Below are positions 7,695 through 16,039 of a stretch of 25,382 bases of DNA, piece by piece. This stretch comes from UBA1424 sp041669225 (GTDB taxonomy: Bacteria > Bacillota_I > Bacilli_A > RFN20 > CAG-826), in NCBI GenBank assembly GCA_041669225.1, contig JBAYBO010000013.1, forward strand, positions 1-25,382, given 5' to 3'. Numbering within the stretch: position 1 is the first letter of the stretch; every line of letters begins with the position of its first letter. The notes under the pieces are model-generated. The model was not told where the DNA came from. It searched no databases and saw only the letters and a list, made by a program, of their open reading frames with translations. Both the position numbers and the translations under genes were made by a program.

Positions 7695-8123
7695 ATGAGA
7701 AATAGAAAAGGAGAACTAGTTCTTCACGATCCGTTTTTCGACGATTTTTTCCCGCTTGATCTTTTCAAAACGGATTGGCCTGACACTCGGCGCCACACCA
7801 CGATGAAGACTGATATCGTGGCCAAAGATGACCATTATGAATTAATGGTTGATCTCCCGGGTCTTGCCAAAGAAAACGTCGAGATCTCACTTGAAAACGG
7901 CTACCTTTCAATTAAGGCCGAACAAAAAGTCGAGACTAATGAAGACAAGGAGAACTACATCCATCGCGAGCGCTATTATCAATCAGCGTGCCGCAGCTTC
8001 TATGTTGGTGATGGTGTTGAGGAAAAAGACATCACAGCCAAAATGGATAACGGCGTGTTGACGGTCACATTTCCGAAAGAAACGCGCAAAGTCGAAGCGA
8101 AACGGATGATCGAAATCCAATAA
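7695..8123 (+). CDS. hsp20: Small heat-shock protein, Hsp20 / alpha-crystallin family
   Basis: ATP-independent holdase chaperone of the cytoplasm that binds unfolding proteins under heat stress. The 142-residue protein has a short N-terminal arm (DPFFDDFFPLDLF), an alpha-crystallin domain from about residue 35 (KTDIVAKDDHYELMVDLPG, the typical first strands) and the signature GVLTVTFPK near residue 125, ending in a short basic tail. An upstream in-frame ATG at 7650 overlaps the -10 box and cannot be used. The ATG at 7695 has GGGAGGTGA just before it. Own promoter under CIRCE control and own terminator. Confidence 0.95.
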   Translation: MRNRKGELVLHDPFFDDFFPLDLFKTDWPDTRRHTTMKTDIVAKDDHYELMVDLPGLAKENVEISLENGYLSIKAEQKVETNEDKENYIHRERYYQSACRSFYVGDGVEEKDITAKMDNGVLTVTFPKETRKVEAKRMIEIQ

Positions 8124-8135
8124 TCTCTTATCACA

Positions 8136-8175
8136 AAAGACACTCAGAAATTGTTCCGAGTGTCTTTCTTTTTTA
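8136..8175. terminator. Rho-independent terminator after hsp20, probably shared with the convergent glycan operon
   Basis: A 10-bp stem (8136-8145 with 8158-8167, AAAGACACTC against GAGTGTCTTT), a 12-base loop and a T-rich tail (CTTTCTTTTTT region). The short A-run on the left allows weaker use on the minus strand, whose last gene stops at 8193. Confidence 0.85.
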
Positions 8176-8192
8176 TCGATAGATTTTTGAGA

Positions 8193-9998
8193 CTAGAAGA
8201 TTGATGTTTTGCGTTTTTTAAACATGACGATTGATGCCATGCTTACTGTTAAAAGAGAAATAGCAATTATTACGACTGCCCAATCAACCTGATATTGTGA
8301 ATTAATTAGACGTTGCGGTGGTGCATAAACAACATTATTTTCGCCATCGACGAGCCAGTTATCAGATGCCAAGGTTGAATACTTATTTATAAGCACTTGG
8401 TAGCGCGCTCTGGCATCAGCGATAATTTCATTAGTATTATTGACGAATTCGTTTTTGGCTCCAGATGGAAGAGTAAGATATTCACTTTCCAATTTGTTCC
8501 AAGGAATAAGGCTCACGTTTTGGGCCGTGCAACCCGCCGAGGTCTCATCACGGAAGTAGATGGCATAGTTATACGCCACTTCGTAATCAGTTAATGTGCC
8601 TTTTTGAATCACATCAATAAAGTCGTAATTAATCCAGCCTCCATCGTTGGTCGTACCGGTTAAGGTTATGGTTCTTGCCCCTGCATTCATATTAGCGATG
8701 ATATGAACGATACGCGGTGTGTCCCACCATCCCGCGGCCGGCATTTCAACTTCAATCCAAGCTCCTTGATCGATACGTAGATAAGAGACACAGTTAACAC
8801 CGGTTGCATAGCGAATATATAAATCAAAGACACCGGTCCCAGCGGCTGTATACGCTAAAGACAAAAAATTTACGTTCGATAAATCAGTACTAATTTGTGA
8901 TGAATCACTAAGCGTACTTTTGGTCCCCATGTCTCCGACATACAAATCATCGGACCAGTTCCCATTACCTAATTCTCCTTCACCCGATCCTTTGATGTTT
9001 CCACCACTTTTGGTATTAAAATCCTCAACTTCAAGGCGGGTAGCGGAATAATCGATTACTATGTCGTCTTTTAGAGCCAGACCAATGAGTCCGATTTTTT
9101 CGGTGTTATCGTTTGGTTTATATATATCGATTGCATTTGTGCCCTCAATAAAACCATTGTCGGTAAGTAAAGAGGAAGGAATCGTGATAGTATCGTAAAC
9201 TGATTCGACGGGTTCATAAACATCGAAATTAAACCCAGCCCCGCCATTAATGGACATATGAAGTTGGGATATTCCGTCAGTATGCTGCTTACAATAGTAA
9301 GTAACATCAATGGAATTCGTATTTTCGGTTGCCGAAACCTTGAACTTAGCATTTGAACGCCATTGAGAGTTGCCATCATAGACTAATTCCGAAGTGTAAA
9401 CAAAAGCATCGGGATCATGAACTCCGTCGCCAGTATATGAAAGATATGTATTTTGTAAATCTGAGTGTGCGGCAAAATAAACACCTCCGGAAGTGTCTTC
9501 ATCAATCAAAGTAACCCCATCAGGAAGAATGAGTTCATTAATGACACCCCATTTCAAGACGGCAACAATGAAGACGTTTTCTCCCTCATTAAGAGATATA
9601 TTGAGATTATAAACAGAATTGCTCCAGCCATTATCTGGAAATGTTACATCAGAACTTACTCCATTAACAAAGATTTTGACTGGATATGTTCCGGCCGCAT
9701 AGCGAAGACCAATTTGATAGCTGGCAGTCGAAGCAGCCCCTAAAACGACACGACCATAAGACATATCCCAAATATTGGCTTGGAAGCTGGCTTCTTCATA
9801 TCTTGTTGAGATGCCGTTTGGCCATCCAGCATCATAGCGAATGCGATTCATTTGAAAGACATCGCGGGCATTGTATGCCGTTACATCTGCTCTGGTTTCA
9901 CTAATTCCGGTGTGCATGATGTTAAGACTGACGCCAATTGAGAGCATGGTCGCTAACGTAATGGTCGTCAGAATGCCGAATAAACTTTGTTTTTTCAT
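8193..9998 (-). CDS. Surface-anchored protein with carbohydrate-binding-like modules
   Basis: Role inferred: holding glycan at the cell surface for the neighbouring GH30 enzymes. Residues 1-38 form a signal peptide. Residues 45-170 and 320-465 look like beta-sandwich carbohydrate-binding modules of the CBM6/CBM35 kind: both contain a run like YQIGLRYAAGTYPVKIFVNG or FDLYIRYATGVNCVSYLRID, and the second opens with RLEVEDF and closes with WINYDFIDVI. The middle (170-320) is another beta-rich stretch. A helical part (470-560) leads to one C-terminal membrane segment (about 573-593) and a KKRKTSIF tail, an anchor without an LPXTG motif. I see no catalytic motif. Last gene of the operon; its AGGGGG ribosome site overlaps the stop region of the preceding gene, 4 bp away. 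Confidence 0.75.
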   Translation of the reverse strand: MKKQSLFGILTTITLATMLSIGVSLNIMHTGISETRADVTAYNARDVFQMNRIRYDAGWPNGISTRYEEASFQANIWDMSYGRVVLGAASTASYQIGLRYAAGTYPVKIFVNGVSSDVTFPDNGWSNSVYNLNISLNEGENVFIVAVLKWGVINELILPDGVTLIDEDTSGGVYFAAHSDLQNTYLSYTGDGVHDPDAFVYTSELVYDGNSQWRSNAKFKVSATENTNSIDVTYYCKQHTDGISQLHMSINGGAGFNFDVYEPVESVYDTITIPSSLLTDNGFIEGTNAIDIYKPNDNTEKIGLIGLALKDDIVIDYSATRLEVEDFNTKSGGNIKGSGEGELGNGNWSDDLYVGDMGTKSTLSDSSQISTDLSNVNFLSLAYTAAGTGVFDLYIRYATGVNCVSYLRIDQGAWIEVEMPAAGWWDTPRIVHIIANMNAGARTITLTGTTNDGGWINYDFIDVIQKGTLTDYEVAYNYAIYFRDETSAGCTAQNVSLIPWNKLESEYLTLPSGAKNEFVNNTNEIIADARARYQVLINKYSTLASDNWLVDGENNVVYAPPQRLINSQYQVDWAVVIIAISLLTVSMASIVMFKKRKTSIF

Positions 9999-10002
9999 AA
10001 GA

Positions 10003-11361
10003 TTACCCCCTTTGTTTATTGTGCATTAGTACAGTTGTTATTGAATGGGCAGGAAGCTTAATTATTGTTCCTTGTCCATCAAGATGAAGAGTTGCTATTA
10101 TTCCTCTTCCTTCGTTTTGAATGATGGTGACCAAATCATGATTAGGATTAAGAAACGACACGGAAAAAACTTTTTTTGCGCCGCTAACTTCTGATTGAAT
10201 TCTTATCGCTCCTGGAAGAACATATTTGGAAAAATGGCCAATATAATAATATGAAGGATTAAAAATTACTTCTCTTGTTTGTCGATTATATATAATCGGG
10301 GCTTCACAATAATTACTCGCATGATTTGGCCCCCCGATTTCATCAACGACCAAATTCCAATCAATCCACCCTTCACAATAGTTATTGAAATCATGAATCA
10401 TGTTGCGACCATAATGCTCGCCATGTTTCCATAGACCAATTTCACTGAAACCATTGACGTGATTCGTGAGTTCGACGCAACCTTCGGTGAAAATAAGATG
10501 CTTGTCTGGATATTGATTATGAACAAGCGAAAGGTTTTCGTACTCATTCGATACATACCAGTGATAACCTAACCCCCATACAACATCGCTTACTTCTTTT
10601 CGTGCATAGATTTCCTTGGCTCTTTCAAAAATGTGGTCGCGATTATGATCCCAAGCGAGAAGTTTCGTTTTTTCTAAACCATTTTCTTTAAGAGAAGGAT
10701 AGAGATGGTCGGCGATGAAACTAGCCTCTTCCCGACCACTAAATAAACATGATTCCCAAGTTTGAGTGGCTTCTGGTTCATTTTGAATAGTTAAGAATTC
10801 GATATTGATGTGGCGTTTTTTCATTTCTTGCAAATATCTTGTGATATAACGCGCCCAAAGATCGTAGCAATCTAGTTTTAATTTTCCTCCCCCTATCATC
10901 GAATTATTAGTTTTCATATAAGCCGGCGGACTCCATGGAGATGCCACAAGCCGCAAAGGATAAGCAGTGATTGTTTTTGCGATTTCAATGATGGGAATGA
11001 CGTATTTTTCTTCATGAGTTATATCAAATGTTGCTAATTTTTCATCACCTTCGGCGACATATGTATAAGGAGCAAGCGAGAAATCACACGAATTGATGGC
11101 CAATCTTCCTAAGCAGTAATTAAGACCATCGGAAGTAAAGTAGGCTTTCATAATCATCTCGATTGTTTGTGGTTTTGCGCTCATGATGTTATAACAAGCA
11201 GCTTCGGTAAATGCGGCTCCAAAACCGATGATTCTTTGATGATTTTTTTGTGGGAAAAGCTTGATATTGCATCGCTTTTGCTTTTTTTGCAAACTTAAAT
11301 CAGCAATGAATCGCTTGCACCAATAGCCATTTGATTTTGTTGTTTGTATTATTTCGATCAT
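10003..11361 (-). CDS. Glycoside hydrolase family 30, cytoplasmic
   Basis: Retaining beta-glycosidase of the GH30 (glucosylceramidase-like) family, 452 residues with no signal peptide, so it acts inside the cell. Visible family blocks: GFGAAFTEAACYN near residue 47, ASPWSPPAYMKTN near 140, the acid/base glutamate E195 in TIQNEPE, and the nucleophile E293 in IFTEGCVE. The C-terminal 60 residues form the usual small beta-domain. GH30 members cleave beta-glucosyl, beta-1,6-glucan or xylan bonds, and the sequence does not settle which. The gene follows the larger exported GH30 by 12 bp with an AAAGGA site, suggesting that imported oligosaccharide or glycoside is finished here. Confidence 0.92.
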   Translation of the reverse strand: MIEIIQTTKSNGYWCKRFIADLSLQKKQKRCNIKLFPQKNHQRIIGFGAAFTEAACYNIMSAKPQTIEMIMKAYFTSDGLNYCLGRLAINSCDFSLAPYTYVAEGDEKLATFDITHEEKYVIPIIEIAKTITAYPLRLVASPWSPPAYMKTNNSMIGGGKLKLDCYDLWARYITRYLQEMKKRHINIEFLTIQNEPEATQTWESCLFSGREEASFIADHLYPSLKENGLEKTKLLAWDHNRDHIFERAKEIYARKEVSDVVWGLGYHWYVSNEYENLSLVHNQYPDKHLIFTEGCVELTNHVNGFSEIGLWKHGEHYGRNMIHDFNNYCEGWIDWNLVVDEIGGPNHASNYCEAPIIYNRQTREVIFNPSYYYIGHFSKYVLPGAIRIQSEVSGAKKVFSVSFLNPNHDLVTIIQNEGRGIIATLHLDGQGTIIKLPAHSITTVLMHNKQRG

Positions 11362-11373
11362 GTTTTTATTCCT

Positions 11374-14208
11374 TTAATTAAACGTGATTTTAAGAAGCCC
11401 TTCCCACCTAGCGAAAGAATATGTTCGCCCACCATGATTCAAAGTGCGGGCAAAGTTAATGACCATATCGCTTGTCATATCGCTCCGCTCATTATTGATG
11501 TTTAAAACGACGTCGTAAAAAAGCCCTTGTGTTGTGAGTTCATTTAAGTCGAGAGAAAATTCAAAATGATTGGAGAGGGTGGATTCGTTTGGCACAACAA
11601 TTAATGTTTCGGTTATCATACCAGTCCAAAATGTTATTAAAAGCTCAGCGTCATAGTTGCCGTTCATCACGCCGCTAACAATTAGTTTTGGCTCTTCACC
11701 AACGGAAGCGATATCGGCAGATGCCCCAAAGTAATTTAGACTTTCAAATGCGATTTTAGCTAGATTGTCCCATTCCTTGAATGCGTAGCGGCGATTACCT
11801 ATCGTGATATTATTTCGTTCCATTGCGTCGGCACCAATTTCATAGGCGATCTCGGTTGTTTTATCTATGATAACAATGTCATACCAAACTCCACTTTTAT
11901 TCAATTGAGAACAATCAAATCGATAATCTAGACTGCTAGAGCTACTACTTGTCACTTCAAATGATTCTCCGTCAATTTCTTTAACACATAGAATTAGATT
12001 GGCGGGAGCAATATTGCCAGTGATTGTAGCGGTTACTTGAAGACTCGGAGCTCCTGAAATACTATTTAAAGTCAAATGTGGATCACTAAATAATTGCGCT
12101 CCATCTACTAATGGATAAGAGACAAATGTTGAGAGTCCGTTTTTGCCGGTCATGACTAGAAAGTAGTATGGTTTTTCTTCGTTATAGTTAACATCTTGAT
12201 ATGTTTCTTCCAAAATATAAATTGGATCAACGACACCTGCGGTTGTCCGATTTACTAATTCTGCGTTCTCATCAAAAGTCGGAGTGGCACCTCGATACAC
12301 CGCTTTTCCATAAGGATCACAGAAGCTGCTCCAAGACGTATCAATATCAAGTCCGAAAGTAATGGTAGCAATGTCTTCAGCGACGATGACATTAGGCTGC
12401 ATTTTGGGAATAGATAGTGGCAAAAAGGCCATTTTTTCATTCGAAACAGCCCATAGATAGAAGTCATTAAGCGGTGATTCAACAACAATTTTGTATGTTA
12501 ATTCTGCTTCGTTTGTATGTACAGAAATAGTGCTTTCCTGATAGTCATCTGAATCGCCGATTCGAAATTCTAAGTCCTCGTGTTCTTTTTCAAGGGTAAC
12601 AAACAGCTCGTATTGTTCAATCGTTTTTTGGACAATTTTGATGTTATAGATTTTGAACCCGCTATTATACTCTTCATGTTTTTCTTGAAGAGGGGCCACT
12701 AAAGTCACGATACTTTCAGGTTGAAGGCGATATGTCACTACTTCCCCGTTCATTACTAAATCAACATCTTCATAAGTCGTTGAATCATTATTAGCCAAAA
12801 CATAGGCGTATGAACCGTCACCACGCCGATAAGATGCACATTTAATCTTGGCTTCATTATCGCTTAATGAATCAATTAAATATGACCTTTTGCCATCAAT
12901 GGATTGTGTGTATTTACTAATGTGAGTAAATGAGTAATAAGCAGCTGATTTTGTAATAATGTCATTTTTTAATGACAACATCCCATAACAATGCGCGTTA
13001 TTTCCTAAAACCGGTTGTCCGTCGCTTGTCAAAAGCGCATTCCAATATATTGACATGCTCGCTCCGTGACTTAGCGGTCCGACGGTAACGTTTGCGCTCG
13101 ACCAACTTAAGTTTGCGGCAAAGTCAATCGATTCATCGCTTTCGGTAATTTCAGTCATGTAATTTTCCATTTCCGGATATGAATCCCGATTATTCGCAAA
13201 CAGGCTGGAATAGACATTAGACCACTCCGCTCCATAAGCATGAAAAGCAAAGCCAGATACAGTTGATTTCAGTGCTTCGTTGTTATTAATTTCCTCAGCG
13301 AACATATTAAATAGAAATCGGTCGGATTCAGAACCGACATTATGATCATAAGCCATTATCTTAGTCGCCAAATTATGGTCACTAAGATATTCGCTGACCT
13401 TTTCTGCCACACGAATATATTGAGGAGTACCCATCTGCATTGAAGGATAGCTCACATTGGCGATTGTTGGTTCATTTATTAAAGATAAATATCTAATGTT
13501 TATTCCTCGTAGTTTGTAGTCATTTAGAAATTGGACCAAATAATTCGCATAAGCGTTTTCTTCATTTGTAAGGCTGTCTTGATTATGACCAATCAGATTT
13601 CCTCCGATTAATGATTCGTTTGTCTTCATCCATGCCGGCGCACTCCAAGGTGCGGCAACAAAAATAATATCGGGGTTAATGGCTCGAATATTTAACAAGG
13701 TGGGTATTAAATATTCTTCGTCCGCATCAACGCTAAAGGATTCGAGTTCATAATCTTTTTGTCCCAAAGGCATATCGTCATGAGTGTAAAATGCATCGGT
13801 ATTTGTATAATCACTCGTGCCGATGGGAATGCGAACGACCGTTAATGCGCCTTGTTCACTATCAAAGAGTGACTCAAGAGCACTCATTCGTTTTTCTTCG
13901 CTAAGTGTTTGCAATAAATAGGCACTGGAATGCGTTATGGCAACGCCGGTTCCGTGTAAAACATTTCTCTTAACGTCAGGATAAACATTGACCTCGGTAT
14001 TGCCACTAAACTCATAAGGACGCCATTCGATATCATCTTGGCGAGCCTGCAGTTTAGATTTTGTGCCCGTTGTTTCATATACTTCGACAAAAGAAGAAAG
14101 AGCCGGATTCTTTGACTTCATCGAAAAATATAATCCAAGAGAAGTGCCGACTGCACCCAAGGTAACAACAGAACTTAAAATGATTAATAACAATGTTTTC
14201 TTTTTCAT
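11374..14208 (-). CDS. Large exported glycoside hydrolase family 30 protein with repeated C-terminal domains
   Basis: 944 residues. An N-terminal hydrophobic segment (about 5-28) preceded by lysines is a signal peptide or uncleaved anchor, so the enzyme works outside the cell. Residues 55-510 are a GH30 catalytic domain: VRIPIGTSDY (125-134), APWSAPAWMKTN (186-197), the acid/base E246 in SLINEPT and the probable nucleophile E353 in YMTEITES. After it come three to four beta-rich domains. The last two (about 715-830 and 830-944) are repeats of each other, each ending in a block like GNRRYAFKEWDNLAKIAF or GGRTYSFARWEGLLKITF. The start ATG overlaps the stop of the upstream permease (ATGA), implying translational coupling. 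The substrate is unknown. Confidence 0.88.
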   Translation of the reverse strand: MKKKTLLLIILSSVVTLGAVGTSLGLYFSMKSKNPALSSFVEVYETTGTKSKLQARQDDIEWRPYEFSGNTEVNVYPDVKRNVLHGTGVAITHSSAYLLQTLSEEKRMSALESLFDSEQGALTVVRIPIGTSDYTNTDAFYTHDDMPLGQKDYELESFSVDADEEYLIPTLLNIRAINPDIIFVAAPWSAPAWMKTNESLIGGNLIGHNQDSLTNEENAYANYLVQFLNDYKLRGINIRYLSLINEPTIANVSYPSMQMGTPQYIRVAEKVSEYLSDHNLATKIMAYDHNVGSESDRFLFNMFAEEINNNEALKSTVSGFAFHAYGAEWSNVYSSLFANNRDSYPEMENYMTEITESDESIDFAANLSWSSANVTVGPLSHGASMSIYWNALLTSDGQPVLGNNAHCYGMLSLKNDIITKSAAYYSFTHISKYTQSIDGKRSYLIDSLSDNEAKIKCASYRRGDGSYAYVLANNDSTTYEDVDLVMNGEVVTYRLQPESIVTLVAPLQEKHEEYNSGFKIYNIKIVQKTIEQYELFVTLEKEHEDLEFRIGDSDDYQESTISVHTNEAELTYKIVVESPLNDFYLWAVSNEKMAFLPLSIPKMQPNVIVAEDIATITFGLDIDTSWSSFCDPYGKAVYRGATPTFDENAELVNRTTAGVVDPIYILEETYQDVNYNEEKPYYFLVMTGKNGLSTFVSYPLVDGAQLFSDPHLTLNSISGAPSLQVTATITGNIAPANLILCVKEIDGESFEVTSSSSSSLDYRFDCSQLNKSGVWYDIVIIDKTTEIAYEIGADAMERNNITIGNRRYAFKEWDNLAKIAFESLNYFGASADIASVGEEPKLIVSGVMNGNYDAELLITFWTGMITETLIVVPNESTLSNHFEFSLDLNELTTQGLFYDVVLNINNERSDMTSDMVINFARTLNHGGRTYSFARWEGLLKITFN

Positions 14209-15095
14209 TCTTTGACACCGCCGATACTAATGCCTTGGAGGACAAATCTTTGCAATGCAAAGAAAATTATTATGAGTGGAGCCGAAACAATAACTGAACC
14301 AGCCAGCATCTGCGGATACATCGAGGGATTATTTTGTCCAGCGCTAATTAGTGAACCTAAGGAACGAGCAAGCGTAAAGACGTCAGGAGACTGCGTGGCG
14401 ACAAGTGCCCACATGAAGTTGTTATAATTCCACATAAAGGTCGTGATTCCCAAGACGACGAGCATGGGGCTAACTAAAGGAAGAGCGATTGTGAAGAAAA
14501 TGCGGAAATGACCAGCTCCGTCCATAATGGCCGCTTCCTCAATTTCCTTATTAATGCCCAAGAATTGCTGTCTCATCAAAAAGACGTTATAAATTGACAT
14601 AATAAATGGGAGAATCAAGACGAGCAAGGTGTCGTCAATAAGCAATGTCCGACTAATGATTAAATTCGGAATTGTCATAATTGCTCCTGGCACCATCATT
14701 GAGGCAATCATCAGTTTGAAGATTAATTCTCGTCCTTTAAATTTAATGCGAGCAAAGGCATAACCTGCTAAGGCGTTTAAAAATAGATTTAAGGCCGTAT
14801 TTACCAAACAGACGATCATCGTGTTGGAAAAAACCTGTGAAAGATTTAGATATTCAATCGCCGCCACGTAATTCGTAATCACAAAATGAATTTTCCCGTC
14901 AGCATCGCGAGGGAGTATGGCAAAGACAGGACTAAAAATCTGCGCTGGTTCTTTAAATGAGGCCGAGATTAACCAGAGATAAGGAAATATAAAGGTAATA
15001 GCTAAAAGAATAAGAGCCGCATACATTAAGATACGTGCCGGTTTTAGGCGAATTCTTTTTTTGCGTGGACTAGCAAGTCTTAAGGTGTTTTCCAT
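14205..15095 (-). CDS. Carbohydrate ABC transporter permease, CUT1 family (MalG/UgpE-like)
   Basis: Inner permease subunit of a sugar importer, 296 residues. Six membrane segments are visible, beginning at about 23-43. The EAA loop EEAAIMDGAGHFRIFFTIAL at 186-205 is the docking site for the ATPase. The ending (QGISIGGVKE) is the usual MalG-type tail. It overlaps the 3' end of the preceding permease gene by 26 bp, with AAAGG before the ATG, and shares four bases with the GH30 gene after it. Substrate probably an oligosaccharide or glycoside released by the exported GH30 (inference from context). Confidence 0.93.
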   Translation of the reverse strand: MENTLRLASPRKKRIRLKPARILMYAALILLAITFIFPYLWLISASFKEPAQIFSPVFAILPRDADGKIHFVITNYVAAIEYLNLSQVFSNTMIVCLVNTALNLFLNALAGYAFARIKFKGRELIFKLMIASMMVPGAIMTIPNLIISRTLLIDDTLLVLILPFIMSIYNVFLMRQQFLGINKEIEEAAIMDGAGHFRIFFTIALPLVSPMLVVLGITTFMWNYNNFMWALVATQSPDVFTLARSLGSLISAGQNNPSMYPQMLAGSVIVSAPLIIIFFALQRFVLQGISIGGVKE

Positions 15096-16017
15096 CTTTT
15101 ACCTTTCGCTCTTTTTCTTTTCTTTCTCTTCCGCCCGGAAGAAAGCGCTGACCGATAATTGTGATGACGAGAATCAAACTAAAGAGAATATAACTCATCG
15201 CCGAAGCAGTACCGACTTCTTGATATCCAAAAATCATGTTATAAATTTCCAACATGAAAGTTGTGGTGGAGCCGTCTGGACCTCCGCCAGTCATTAAGTA
15301 CATTTGATCGAATGCCTGCAAAGAACCGATCGTGCTTGTAATGCATAAAAAGAAAATAGTCGGTGCCACTCCCGGTAGGGTAACGTGAAAAAATTTGCGA
15401 ACTGCTCCGCCACCATCTATTTCACATGCTTCATATAATGAAGGATTAATGTTTTTCATGGCAGAAAGCATAATTAGAACGTTATAGCCAAGTCCAGACC
15501 AGACTGCCATAACTGCCATTAACGGCAAAGCGGTGGTTGTCCGGCCAAGGAGGTTTATGTTTGTCCCCCAAGCTCGATTCATCGCTCCGACAACGCCATA
15601 GGTTGGATCTATTAAAAACATCCATATTGCCGAGATAGCGACTCCGGCAGTAACTGAAGGTATAAAGAAAGCTGATTTAAAGAACTTTTCGCCTTTGATC
15701 TTGCTATTTAGCATGGCTGAGACAATTAAAGTCGTAGCGATACTAAAAGGGACGCTCATCAGCATGTACTGAATCGTAACCCATAGTGACTTCCAGAAAT
15801 TTGGATACAAAATGCGATTGGTGAAGAGCTGGACATAATTATCAAATCCGACAAATTGTGGCACGGTCCGCCAATTCCACTCCGTGAATGAAATACCAAA
15901 TGACATGAAAATCGGGGCAATTTGAAAGACGAGAAAATACAAAATTAAAGGCAAGATGAAAAGCCAACCAATTAATGCTGTTCTTCGCTTTTGCCGTTTC
16001 TTGTCAGTCACGACCAT
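15070..16017 (-). CDS. Carbohydrate ABC transporter permease, CUT1 family (MalF/UgpA-like)
   Basis: Second membrane subunit of the importer, 315 residues from the chosen start. Six membrane segments start at about 14-34, with the EAA loop EACEIDGGGAVRKFFHVTLP at 196-215 and the typical LFNRIL-like periplasmic region before it. The frame extends upstream to an ATG at 16077, but that start lies inside the binding-protein gene and has no ribosome site. The ATG at 16017 has GGGGGA 8 bases before it and clears the preceding stop (16040) by 22 bp, so it is preferred. Pairs with the MalG-like gene. No ABC ATPase gene is in the cluster, so a shared MsmX/UgpC-type ATPase elsewhere must power it. Confidence 0.92.
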   Translation of the reverse strand: MVVTDKKRQKRRTALIGWLFILPLILYFLVFQIAPIFMSFGISFTEWNWRTVPQFVGFDNYVQLFTNRILYPNFWKSLWVTIQYMLMSVPFSIATTLIVSAMLNSKIKGEKFFKSAFFIPSVTAGVAISAIWMFLIDPTYGVVGAMNRAWGTNINLLGRTTTALPLMAVMAVWSGLGYNVLIMLSAMKNINPSLYEACEIDGGGAVRKFFHVTLPGVAPTIFFLCITSTIGSLQAFDQMYLMTGGGPDGSTTTFMLEIYNMIFGYQEVGTASAMSYILFSLILVITIIGQRFLPGGRERKEKERKVKDGKHLKTC

Positions 16018-16039
16018 ATCGGTCCCCCGTGCTACAACT

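Noticed and set aside
11374..14208. Frameshift or gene fusion in the 944-residue GH30 protein
   Set aside because: The frame is continuous, the catalytic residues are intact, and the extra length is explained by a signal segment plus C-terminal beta domains, common in exported glycosidases.
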